A program made the position numbers and the translations under genes. A stretch of DNA of 16,585 nucleotides, taken from the NCBI GenBank assembly GCA_910588625.1, contig CAJUQN010000064.1:1-16585 (forward strand). The letters are read 5' to 3'. Source of the DNA: an uncultured Oscillospiraceae bacterium (GTDB lineage Bacteria > Bacillota > Clostridia > Oscillospirales > Oscillospiraceae). This document shows, piece by piece, positions 1-7,327 of this stretch (its first letter is position 1; each line of letters begins with the position of its first letter). The notes below the pieces were generated by a model. It was given only the letters and a program-made list of their open reading frames with translations, did not search any database and was not told where the DNA came from.

Positions 1-315
1 AAGGAGCGCAAGTATCAGGACGGCTCCGACGACCCCGGCGTGTCCTTCAAGACCCCCACCAGCGTCTCCCCCGAGCTGGCTGCCTCCGCTGTCCGCGGAC
101 ACGAGAACGAGCACGTGGTCCGGGAACAGGCCAAGGCTCAGCGCGAGGACCGGAAGGTGGTCAGCCAGTCCGTGACTTACCACACGGACATCTGCCCCGA
201 GTGCGGCAAGGTCTATATGTCCGGCGGCGAAACCCGCACCGTTACCAAGGCCGACACCGACCAGCAGATGGCGCAGCAACAAGACCCCGCAAAGCCTGTC
301 CCCGTGCTGGCCTAA
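1..315 (+). CDS. Putative small zinc metalloprotease, SprA-related type (5' end missing)
   Basis: The reading frame is open from base 1 and stops at TAA 313-315, giving 104 visible codons; the true start lies upstream of the window. It contains HENEH (bases 100-114), which fits the HExxH zinc-protease motif, and later CPECGKVYMSGG (from base 193) with a CxxC pair. The start reads KERKYQDGSDD. From memory, a common clostridial family joins an N-terminal CxxC, the KYQDGSD segment, an HExxH helix and a CPECGxxYxSGG end, and is related to the SprA/CJM1_0395 putative metalloproteases; the first CxxC would then be cut off here. The last 20 residues are Gln/Pro-rich and probably disordered. There is no signal peptide in the visible part. 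Substrate and role are unknown. The HExxH could also be structural, since the family has no well-established reaction that I know of. A hairpin terminator follows at once. Confidence 0.72.
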   Translation, partial: KERKYQDGSDDPGVSFKTPTSVSPELAASAVRGHENEHVVREQAKAQREDRKVVSQSVTYHTDICPECGKVYMSGGETRTVTKADTDQQMAQQQDPAKPVPVLA

Positions 316-329
316 TCAACAGCAAATGC

Positions 330-360
330 AAAGAGCTTCGGGAAATTCCCGAAGCTCTTT
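330..360 (+). terminator. Intrinsic terminator between convergent genes
   Basis: A perfect 14-base-pair stem (arms 330-343 and 347-360) with a 3-base loop is followed by TTTT at 358-361, partly in the stem. It begins 15 bases after the stop of the + strand gene. It also ends 2 bases before the MATE stop codon, so on the - strand it can serve the MATE gene, whose RNA would carry a T-rich start of the downstream flank. Probably bidirectional. Confidence 0.88.
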
Positions 361-362
361 TG

Positions 363-1766
363 TTATGCCTTGGCGGGCTTGATCCTACCGATGGTCTTGG
401 AGAGCGTCTCCAGGGACGCGGTAGGGTTCCGCCGCTTCAAATGGGCGATACAGCCCAGGCAGGCAGGGATGAGAAACAGATCCGCGCAAATCCACGCCGC
501 GGGGGAGGCAAAGCAGGCGGCGGTGTAACCCGCAGCAGGGACGAAGAAGTGTCCCACCACAGTGCGGGCGATCATTTCCAGCACGCCGGCCAGGATGGCC
601 AGGGCGCCAAAGCCCATGCCCTGGATAGAGAAGCGCAGGATGTTCACCAGAGCCAAGGGGAAGTAAAACGCGGTCAGGGTGACAATATATTGAGAGGTGA
701 GCCCCACCAGCAGGTCAAGCTGAGGCTCGGCGGAGCTGAGGAACAGCATGGCGCTCTGAGGCGCGAACAACAGCATGGCTCCAAAGGCGGCCACGGAGTA
801 AATCAGCCCCAGCAAGGAACAGGACTTGACGCCCTGATTCAGGCGGTCCAGCTGATTGGCGCCCACGTTCTGACCGCAGTAGGTGGCCATAGCGGCCCCC
901 ATGGCGTCAAAAGGACAGGCCAACAGCTGATAGACCTTGGAGCCGGTGGCCACAGCGGACACATAGATGCTGCCCAGGGCGTTGACAGAGGTCTGGAGCA
1001 CAATGGAGCCGATGGCGGTGATGGAGTATTGCAGGCCCATGGGGATACCCATGGCGCACAGGCCCCTGCAGGCCGTCCAGTCCAGCTGGCTCTCCTCTTT
1101 GGTGACCCGGAGGATGGGAAACCTTTTCACCATATACACCAGGCACGCAATTCCGGACACCCCCTGAGAGAGCACCGTGGCGATGGCCGCACCGGCCACA
1201 CCGGCGTCGAACCACAGGATAAACATCAGATCCAAAACGATATTCAGCCCAGCGGACAGAGCCAGGAAGTATACAGGCGTCCGGCTGTCGCCCAGGGCGC
1301 GGATAATACTGGCCAGCAGGTTGTAGAGGAACACCGCGGGGATCCCCATAAAGATGATAAAGATATAGGCGTTGGCATCCTCAAAGAGGTCCCCAGGGGT
1401 GCGCATGGCGGTGAGAATATCCCGGCAAAACACACCGGTGACGATGGTCAGCACCAGGGCAATAAGGGCGGACAGATAGGCCGCATTGGCCACATACCGG
1501 CGCATTTGCGGGTAGTCCTTGGCGCCCATCCGCTGAGCCACGGGAATGGCAAAGCCGGAGCACACGCCCAGGCAGAAGCCGATGACGAAGAAGTTGATGG
1601 AGCCGGTGGCGCCCACCGCACCCAGAGCCTGCGCGCCCAGGAGCTTGCCCACGATCATGGCATCCACCAGGTTGTAAAACTGCTGGAACAGCAGTCCAAA
1701 CAGGGTGGGCAGGGTGAAGCCCAGGATCAGCCGCATGGGGCTGCCCGAGGTAAGGTCTTTGGTCAT
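363..1766 (-). CDS. MATE-family multidrug/cation efflux transporter
   Basis: Product of 467 residues, the usual size of the DinF/NorM-type MATE family, which exports drugs or metabolites across the inner membrane in exchange for Na+ or H+. The protein is hydrophobic throughout with about 12 membrane segments in two homologous halves. The N-terminus (GSPMRLILGFTLPTLFG, then FQQFYNLVDAMIVG) is typical of clostridial MATE proteins; Asp35 falls where MATE proteins keep an acidic residue in helix 1. The second half starts near GIPMGLQYSITAIGS. I chose the ATG at 1764-1766 because AAGGAGG lies 7 bases upstream; an in-frame TTG 18 codons earlier has no ribosome site. It is a single-gene unit: promoter-like boxes lie upstream, and a terminator is shared with the convergent gene. 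No regulator gene is adjacent. Substrate cannot be told from sequence. Confidence 0.95.
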   Translation of the reverse strand: MTKDLTSGSPMRLILGFTLPTLFGLLFQQFYNLVDAMIVGKLLGAQALGAVGATGSINFFVIGFCLGVCSGFAIPVAQRMGAKDYPQMRRYVANAAYLSALIALVLTIVTGVFCRDILTAMRTPGDLFEDANAYIFIIFMGIPAVFLYNLLASIIRALGDSRTPVYFLALSAGLNIVLDLMFILWFDAGVAGAAIATVLSQGVSGIACLVYMVKRFPILRVTKEESQLDWTACRGLCAMGIPMGLQYSITAIGSIVLQTSVNALGSIYVSAVATGSKVYQLLACPFDAMGAAMATYCGQNVGANQLDRLNQGVKSCSLLGLIYSVAAFGAMLLFAPQSAMLFLSSAEPQLDLLVGLTSQYIVTLTAFYFPLALVNILRFSIQGMGFGALAILAGVLEMIARTVVGHFFVPAAGYTAACFASPAAWICADLFLIPACLGCIAHLKRRNPTASLETLSKTIGRIKPAKA

Positions 1767-1773
1767 AGTATTG

Positions 1774-1780
1774 CCTCCTT
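1774..1780 (-). promoter_or_regulatory. Ribosome binding site fixing the MATE start
   Basis: On the - strand this reads AAGGAGG, 7 bases before the ATG at 1764-1766. It decides in favour of the 467-residue form over a longer TTG-started frame. Confidence 0.85.
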
Positions 1781-1843
1781 CCGAAGCGGGGTGAAAGTGT
1801 ATTTGCCTCCCTGGAGCCAAAGGACCCGCCCCAGCTTTCGAAC

Positions 1844-1871
1844 ATTATAGCTGTTTCAGCCCAGAAAACAA
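1844..1871 (-). promoter_or_regulatory. Likely housekeeping (SigA-type) promoter of the MATE gene
   Basis: On the - strand TTGTTT (1866-1871) and a perfect TATAAT (1844-1849) are 16 bases apart. Transcription would start near 1837, leaving a leader of about 70 bases before the ATG. I see no riboswitch or operator-like palindrome in that leader. Confidence 0.6.
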
Positions 1872-1991
1872 GTGGGGTTTTTCACAAGTTTTTCTTCTCA
1901 TTTTCCATAGATATGGCGAGTTTACCAGTTAAGAAAAAAGAAATCGTATAGAAGAAAACTTTTTGTCGTTTCCTCCTTGTGCAAAATGTCA
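1850..1991. other. A+T-rich gap without a gene
   Basis: This stretch, part of the roughly 280 bases between the MATE start and the PilZ stop, has no supportable gene. It is clearly richer in A+T than its surroundings. An AAGGAGG-like run on the - strand near 1971-1978 has no start codon behind it. Apart from the MATE -35 box at its left edge I see nothing functional. Confidence 0.5.
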
Positions 1992-2028
1992 AGGACCCCA
2001 TCCCTGTGTTGGACAGGGATGGGGTCCT
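1992..2028 (-). terminator. Intrinsic terminator after the distal PilZ gene
   Basis: A perfect 16-base-pair stem (arms 1992-2007 and 2013-2028, 5-base loop) lies 16 bases beyond the PilZ stop codon on the - strand. The following RNA reads TGACATTTT, so the T tract is short and displaced, but the stem is strong. It marks the end of the long - strand block. Confidence 0.85.
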
Positions 2029-2044
2029 GTTGCTTCAAACGGTC

Positions 2045-2722
2045 TCAGCGGGCCCGGCGCCTGCGGATCTCTTCCCGCTGGATGGTGAAGATGGCCTGAA
2101 GCAGCCGGTCCTGATCTTTGGCGGACAAGGACTCGAACTGACAGCCGTAGCGGGTCACGCCCTTTTTCCACACGCTTCCCCGGCGGACCTGGCAGCTAAA
2201 GGTAAAGGTAGGCGCATTGGCCACCAGGGGGATCTCCGCGACCACCAGACGGTCGCCGTCGGCAAATACCTCGCCGCAGCTGAACAGCAGCCCTCCGGCG
2301 CTGATGTCCAGCACCTGGCAGGGGAAATAGGTGTTGGGCAGTCCGCCCTTGCTGGTGCGCTTGCCGCACTTGGCCTCAATCTCCACGCTAATGCTCTGGC
2401 GGAAGAAGCCCCGCTTCTCCTTGGCAAAGGTGGTCTCCAGCCGGTCAATCTTCCACATCTTGGCGGTACTGCCGCACACCTTGCCTTGGAGCACGATGTT
2501 GCCGTCCTCCTGGTAAAAGCGCACCTTGACAGGCTTGTTCACCAGCACCATGGGCAGGGTGTCGTCGGTGGACTCCCGGATGCACACCCCACCATTCTGG
2601 ATCTTTTCGACTTTGCCCACATAAATCAGGCGGTTTTCCGGGGTCATCACCTCCGCCATCATGCCGGGCCAGAGCTCAATGGTCTTGGTCTCGCCGGACT
2701 TTGGAGCCGGTGTGTCACTCAT
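2045..2722 (-). CDS. YcgR-like PilZ domain protein (c-di-GMP receptor)
   Basis: 225 residues. The C-terminal PilZ domain (about 103-215) carries both c-di-GMP-binding signatures: RGFFR (Arg104, Arg108; RxxxR) and DISAGG (139-144; D/NxSxxG). Residues about 12-98 form a beta-rich N-terminal domain placed as in the flagellar-brake family YcgR/YpfA, where the N-domain meets a partner and the PilZ domain senses c-di-GMP. There is no signal peptide or membrane segment, so it is cytoplasmic. The end is very basic (REEIRRRRAR). The ATG has AAGGAGG 8 bases upstream. It starts 34 bases after the stop of the large SLH gene and shares no visible promoter of its own, so it is probably co-transcribed; a strong terminator follows. 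Partner is unknown: flagellar motor as in YcgR, or the secretion/assembly of the neighbouring surface proteins, are both possible. Confidence 0.92.
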   Translation of the reverse strand: MSDTPAPKSGETKTIELWPGMMAEVMTPENRLIYVGKVEKIQNGGVCIRESTDDTLPMVLVNKPVKVRFYQEDGNIVLQGKVCGSTAKMWKIDRLETTFAKEKRGFFRQSISVEIEAKCGKRTSKGGLPNTYFPCQVLDISAGGLLFSCGEVFADGDRLVVAEIPLVANAPTFTFSCQVRRGSVWKKGVTRYGCQFESLSAKDQDRLLQAIFTIQREEIRRRRAR

Positions 2723-2756
2723 GTTCCGGGCCTCCTTTTCCTCTTATGTCTGTCCC

Positions 2757-5700
2757 TCACATCGTCATGACGAAGTGTAGGATCACCGCCGCCTCAGCGC
2801 GGGTGATGGAGTTGTGGGGCAGCAACCGGCCGTTATCGCCAGTCACCGCACCCATCTGCACCAGACAGCTCACCGCAGTCCGAGCGTAGCTGGAGACGGA
2901 GCCCCCATCGGGGAACTGGTTCAGTACGGAGGTGGAGACGCTGTCCACACTCCAGCCCGCGGCGCGCAAGGCGTTGTAGGTCATCACCATAGCGTCCTGC
3001 CGGGTCACCTGACCGTAGGGCTGGAAACGCCCTCTGTCGTCGCCATTGACAATACCCAGTTGTTTGGCTGTGGCCACCGCCGAGGCAAAGTAGGAACCGG
3101 TGGGCACATCAGGGAAACTGTAGCCGCTGCCGCCGCTGAGCTTAAAGGCCCGGCACAGCATGAGCACAAAGTCACACCGATTGATTCTTTGGTTCGGAGC
3201 AAACTGCGTGCTGGTGACGCCGTTGGTCACGTTGTTCTGGTACAGGTAGTCCACCGACGGACCGGCCCAGGTGTGGCCGTACATATCGTTGAAGTAACTG
3301 GAATTGCCGGTGCTGGAGATATTGAACACGACCTGTCCGGTGGTGCTTTGGCCGCTGGTGTTGGTGGCGGTGTAGCCGATGGTGACCTGGCCGTTATACC
3401 GTCCCCGGGGCACAAAGCTGATCTGGTCGATACTGGGGGTGCCGGAGGCATAGTACCGGGTGCCAGTATTCACCTGGGCGCCGGTGCCCACACCGTTATA
3501 GCCCTGGTACAGGCGCCCGGCGGCGGTACTGGGCAGGCTTGTAAAGGTGATGTAGGACAGCGTTCCGCTCAGTGCGCCGCTGACCGCCGAACTGATCTGG
3601 GACGCAGACAGCCGAAGGGGGCTGGCCGTGGTACCGGAATAGCTGGTGGTGGGCGGAGTCACCTGGATGGTGATCTCATCGGTGAAGGAGACGCCGTTGG
3701 TGTTATACCCGGTGAAGGGGATCGTTACCGTACCGACCGCGGCGCCAGCCTGGAAAAAGACGTTCCCAATCAGCTCCGTGGTGGTGCTAGTGCCGGTATA
3801 GAAGAACCTGGCGCCGGTGGACACATTGTAGCGTGTGGAGCTGCTCCCCCGGGTATAGCGCAGGGCGCCCTGGCTCACCGTGGGAAGCTGTGTGAACTGG
3901 ATATAGTTCAAGCTGGCGCCGGTGGCGGCCACGCAGGCGGAGTTGATGGCGCTGGCGGACAGGTTAATCGTCTGTCCCACCACCACGCTGTAGCGCAGAT
4001 CGTTGGCCGGCTGTGTGGTGCTGCTCTGGCCGATGTGGATGGTGCCGGTGAAGGTGTTGCCCTTCACCGTGTACCCGGTGTAGGCGATGTCCACCTGGCT
4101 GGGCGTGGTGGTGGTGGGCACAAAGGACACGCCGCTGAGGGCCGGGGCGCCGCTGTAATAGTAGCTGGTGGTGTCGTTCACCATGCTGTCAAAGCTGCTG
4201 AAGCCCCGGTAATTGTAGAACAGGGTGCCGTCGCTGGAAGAAGGCGGGGTGAAGCGGACATAGGACAGCGTTTCGCCCAAGGTGCGCTTGCTGGCGGCGT
4301 TGAAGTCGGCGGGCGTAAAGGTAACCCAGCTATCTTCCCGCAAGGGATAGGAGATGTCTGCGGTGCTGCCCGCATTGCTCGCTGCGCTGACATTAATGGT
4401 CACGGCGCCGGTGAAGGAACGGCCGCCGTTGTCTGTACCCCGGTAACTGATGCTGACGGCGCCGCTAAAGCCGGCGGCGGGTACGAAGGTGACGCGGTCC
4501 ACGCTGGGGGTTCCGGTGCGGTTGTAGCTGTCACTGGCGGTGACCTTCGTTCCGGGCTGGCTGGCGCTGGTGTAGTTGTAATACAGCACGCCCCGGCTGT
4601 CCAGCGGCGGGGTAAAGGACACAGATTTGAAGTTGGCGTGATAACGGTTGAAGTCGTCCGCCTGGAAGGTGACGGGGGAGCCTTCGCCGGAGGCGTACAT
4701 CACGTCGCCGGTGCCGTTGACGGTAATGCGGATGACGCCGTTGACGCTCTTGTTGTTGGTGGACCAGGCGGTATAGCTGATCTCTGCCACACCGCTGAAG
4801 TCGTTGCGGGGCACAAAGGACAGGTCGCTCAGCGAGCGCTGGCCCTGGGGAGCAGTACCGGCGTAGTACCGGTCCTGGATGCCCACGCCCGCGCCGGTGT
4901 CGGAGGAAGAGTGGTGCTGGTCGTGGAGGATTCCCTGATCGGTGGAGGACACCGACAGGTTGGTGATGTAGGACAGGCCAGCGCCGGTTTTGGCCTGGCA
5001 GGCGGAGCTGATGCTGCTGGCCAGTTTGCTGAACTGATAGGCGGCGCCCGGCGTGGTGGAGGCGGTGATGACGCCTGCGGTATCCTCCAGCACGGTGACC
5101 GTAAGGGTGGCCAGATAGGAGCCCTTTCGGGCGGTGACGGTGGTGGTGCCCGGTGCGCGGCCGATGAGGGTGGTGCTGGCGCCTGTCTTGGGGTTCACCG
5201 TCACGATGGACGGGTCGTAGGAGGTCCAGTCCACGGAGCTGTCGCCGGAGGGATAGACCTGGGCCTGGATCTCCTGCCGCTGGTTCTCCGACAGGGAGAG
5301 GGAAGTCAAGGCGTGATTATCCGTATCCTCAATGGCCAGGCCGGAGACGGTGACTGTGACCTCCACAGGGCCGGAGGAGAGCGTCCGGTCCTTTCCGGCG
5401 GGGTCCATAGGGATGGCAGTGATGGTGGTCTTGCCGGGACTTACCGCCGTGATCTTCGCCTGGGTAGTCTTGGAGGCACTGCTCTCCACGCTGGCGATGC
5501 CGGGGTTCTTGCTGACCCAATGGACGGGGTCTGCGGCGCCGGTGGGAGTCAGGACGGCGGTGAAGTTCACGCTGTTGTTGACGCCGTTTCGGAAGGTGTA
5601 GCTGTATCTGCCGCTTCCCAAGGAGGTGTTTACCAGGTCGGGCATGGACGAGAGGCGGATCGATTCGGTTATCGGGGTGACAGTCACCTCACAGATTTGA

Positions 5701-7238
5701 TTCGCGCCGCCGAACTGCGCTGTGGCGGTGACCCGGACCGTGCCCTCTTTTTTGGCCGTAATCTTAACCGTTGTATCGTTCACTTTCTCCCATGTGGCAA
5801 TACTATCATCGCTAATACTCCAGTCTATTGCCTTATTGAGGGAATTAGAAGGGTTAAAGGATGTCACGGACAGATTAAAAGAGCCGTCCGCAGGCATACT
5901 GTGCTTGGTCTCGCTCAGCGTTATCTGATTGACGGGTTTCGAATTGGAGTCAATGACGGTAACGGTACATTGAGCGGTCTTTGTCGTCTTGTCGGCAAAG
6001 GTTGCCGTGACAGTGATGACAGCAGTGCCTTCTTTTTTGCCGGTGACGCGGACCTTGCTGGTGTTGGCGGTACTTGCGCCATTAAAATCGGCAACAGCTG
6101 CATTGCTGGTACGCCAGGCATATGTCGTCCCCCGTGCCGGGTCGGCTGTAGCTGTAAGCAATTTTGACTTCTCGGTGTTTTTCGTCGTGTCCAGAAGCAG
6201 CGTGGTGTTATCCAATGTGACGCTGTTGGGCGCGGCCTTTACTTCTATAATACAGGTATTGGACTTTACTCCGCCTGCCATAGCATAGATTTCAGTCCGG
6301 CCAGCTCCCACAGCGGTGATCTTACCGTTTGCATCCACTGTGACAACATTGGTGTTATCGCTGTACCAGGTAACCGTCTTATTGGTGGCGTTGCTGGGGT
6401 TGACTGTGACCGCCAGGGCGTCGCGCTCCTCCTTAGCGGTCATCTCAAGGTAAGTGGTCGCCAGTGTCACAGAAGTGACGGGGATGGCGCCGGGGGCCGC
6501 TTTCACAGTCAAGGGCCATTTTATCGTATACCCGCCCTCTATTTCCATCGTGATTTCAACCGTCCCAAGCGGCAAGGCTTTCACACCAGTGATCGTCGCC
6601 GTGTAACGGACGCCGCTGCCGCTAACGGCCACTGTTGCGTGATCCTCAGCGCTACTGGAGAACTTGATGTTGCTCAAACTAAAAATTTGCGCAACATCTG
6701 AATCGATCGTGAGCAGCAATTCGATTTTGTCATTTTCAACTACCTCAAGTGGGTCTCGCAGCACTTCTATCGGGGAATTTCCACCCCCTCCATACACATA
6801 GCACTGCTGCTTTACACCTTGAAGGGTAGTACCTTTTTCATCGTACTTTCCCACCTCAAGCAATTGCTTGTTGACAATGCCCGTAGTTTTCACTTCTGCG
6901 GTAATTGAAGTTTGATCCTTACCTACTGTTATCCCAGCAGATGTCACCGCTCTGCCGTCTACCGACACCTGCACATTAGCGGGTATGTCAAACTTTACAA
7001 CGTTACCTTCAGCTACTCCTGTAATCTTCAATGGGTATGGCTTCTGTTCGCCGACGGCTGGCAACACGATCAGCCGGGTGCTGAGCGTCAGCGGTCCCGG
7101 GTCCACCGGCGTGGGGGTCGGGGTCGGGTCCGGGTCCGGGGCCGGATCGTCCGCCCACGCGGGGGAAACACACAAGGACACCGCCATAACCAGCGCCAAG
7201 GCGAGGGCGGACAGGCGGCGCAAAAGTTCATGTTTCAT
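2757..7238 (-). CDS. Giant S-layer-homology surface protein with Big_2 and novel repeats, C-terminal anchor
   Basis: 1493 residues, exported and cell-wall bound. Layout: signal peptide (1-29, basic start, hydrophobic core, cleavage after AWA); Asp/Pro/Thr linker (30-50); a beta-rich N-domain without clear family (51-250); five bacterial Ig-like Big_2 domains (about 254-333, 338-428, 436-520, 525-631, 634-716); five degenerate repeats of about 119 residues (722-1314); three SLH domains (1315-1493). The SLH motifs are INRCD, VTRQD and ITRAE; the last matches the TRAE motif that binds pyruvylated wall polymer, while the first is degenerate and holds a Cys. The ATG has GGAG 9 bases upstream, after an A run. 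Downstream lies a PilZ gene at 34 bases. Upstream a strong terminator follows the other SLH gene and leaves about 40 bases without a promoter. Codons 60-513 are markedly A+T-richer than the rest. Likely an adhesin or S-layer component; binding partner unknown. Confidence 0.94.
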   Translation of the reverse strand: MKHELLRRLSALALALVMAVSLCVSPAWADDPAPDPDPTPTPTPVDPGPLTLSTRLIVLPAVGEQKPYPLKITGVAEGNVVKFDIPANVQVSVDGRAVTSAGITVGKDQTSITAEVKTTGIVNKQLLEVGKYDEKGTTLQGVKQQCYVYGGGGNSPIEVLRDPLEVVENDKIELLLTIDSDVAQIFSLSNIKFSSSAEDHATVAVSGSGVRYTATITGVKALPLGTVEITMEIEGGYTIKWPLTVKAAPGAIPVTSVTLATTYLEMTAKEERDALAVTVNPSNATNKTVTWYSDNTNVVTVDANGKITAVGAGRTEIYAMAGGVKSNTCIIEVKAAPNSVTLDNTTLLLDTTKNTEKSKLLTATADPARGTTYAWRTSNAAVADFNGASTANTSKVRVTGKKEGTAVITVTATFADKTTKTAQCTVTVIDSNSKPVNQITLSETKHSMPADGSFNLSVTSFNPSNSLNKAIDWSISDDSIATWEKVNDTTVKITAKKEGTVRVTATAQFGGANQICEVTVTPITESIRLSSMPDLVNTSLGSGRYSYTFRNGVNNSVNFTAVLTPTGAADPVHWVSKNPGIASVESSASKTTQAKITAVSPGKTTITAIPMDPAGKDRTLSSGPVEVTVTVSGLAIEDTDNHALTSLSLSENQRQEIQAQVYPSGDSSVDWTSYDPSIVTVNPKTGASTTLIGRAPGTTTVTARKGSYLATLTVTVLEDTAGVITASTTPGAAYQFSKLASSISSACQAKTGAGLSYITNLSVSSTDQGILHDQHHSSSDTGAGVGIQDRYYAGTAPQGQRSLSDLSFVPRNDFSGVAEISYTAWSTNNKSVNGVIRITVNGTGDVMYASGEGSPVTFQADDFNRYHANFKSVSFTPPLDSRGVLYYNYTSASQPGTKVTASDSYNRTGTPSVDRVTFVPAAGFSGAVSISYRGTDNGGRSFTGAVTINVSAASNAGSTADISYPLREDSWVTFTPADFNAASKRTLGETLSYVRFTPPSSSDGTLFYNYRGFSSFDSMVNDTTSYYYSGAPALSGVSFVPTTTTPSQVDIAYTGYTVKGNTFTGTIHIGQSSTTQPANDLRYSVVVGQTINLSASAINSACVAATGASLNYIQFTQLPTVSQGALRYTRGSSSTRYNVSTGARFFYTGTSTTTELIGNVFFQAGAAVGTVTIPFTGYNTNGVSFTDEITIQVTPPTTSYSGTTASPLRLSASQISSAVSGALSGTLSYITFTSLPSTAAGRLYQGYNGVGTGAQVNTGTRYYASGTPSIDQISFVPRGRYNGQVTIGYTATNTSGQSTTGQVVFNISSTGNSSYFNDMYGHTWAGPSVDYLYQNNVTNGVTSTQFAPNQRINRCDFVLMLCRAFKLSGGSGYSFPDVPTGSYFASAVATAKQLGIVNGDDRGRFQPYGQVTRQDAMVMTYNALRAAGWSVDSVSTSVLNQFPDGGSVSSYARTAVSCLVQMGAVTGDNGRLLPHNSITRAEAAVILHFVMTM
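3297..5075 (-). repeat. Five degenerate ~119-residue protein repeats
   Basis: Residues about 722-1314 of the large SLH protein contain five copies of a beta-rich unit. Shared landmarks are an F/L-SYI-FT-P opening, a small-residue turn before LYYNY or similar, a YYxSGTPSI-like stretch, VSFVPR/VTFVPA, and a closing V-I-YTG…SFTG-I-I-V. Copies have diverged strongly in DNA, so this is old duplication and not a recent tandem array. I cannot assign the unit to a named family; an Ig or cadherin-like fold is likely. Confidence 0.75.
7113..7141 (+). repeat. G-rich hexamer-like repeat with G-quadruplex pattern
   Basis: Five runs of three to five G (7113-7117, 7120-7123, 7126-7128, 7132-7134, 7138-7141) are spaced by 2-3 bases on the + strand, which is the template strand of the SLH gene. 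The coding meaning is the Asp/Pro/Thr linker just after the signal peptide. Units are approximately six bases, so slippage by one unit would stay in frame. Confidence 0.7.
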
Positions 7239-7279
7239 CTTTCACTACTCCTTTTTTGCTGGGAAGCCGTTTCAAAAAG

Positions 7280-7307
7280 GGGAGCGGGCGGGGGTCCGCC
7301 CGCTCCC
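7280..7307 (-). terminator. Strong intrinsic terminator between the two SLH genes
   Basis: A perfect 12-base-pair, very G+C-rich stem (arms 7280-7291 and 7296-7307, 4-base loop) is followed on the - strand by CTTTTTG. It lies 20 bases after the stop of the upstream SLH gene and about 40 bases before the start of the next one. It has all features of a Rho-independent terminator. Confidence 0.93.
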
Positions 7308-7327
7308 GGGGATTCGCGTTTAGGGGA

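Noticed and set aside
201..1850. A 549-codon open frame on the + strand
   Set aside because: Antisense to the MATE gene; composition is Gly/His/Gln-rich low complexity with no membrane or domain pattern, and it would run through the terminator hairpin.
1922..1952. Promoter-like boxes on the + strand (TTACCA, TATAGA)
   Set aside because: Spacing is 19 bases and no + strand gene follows; the area is simply A+T-rich.
2814..6167. A 1117-codon open frame on the + strand
   Set aside because: It lies antisense to the SLH gene, whose signal peptide, Big_2 and SLH domains are unmistakable. The + frame is Gly/Ala/His/Asp-rich without domains, as expected of a shadow in G+C-rich DNA.
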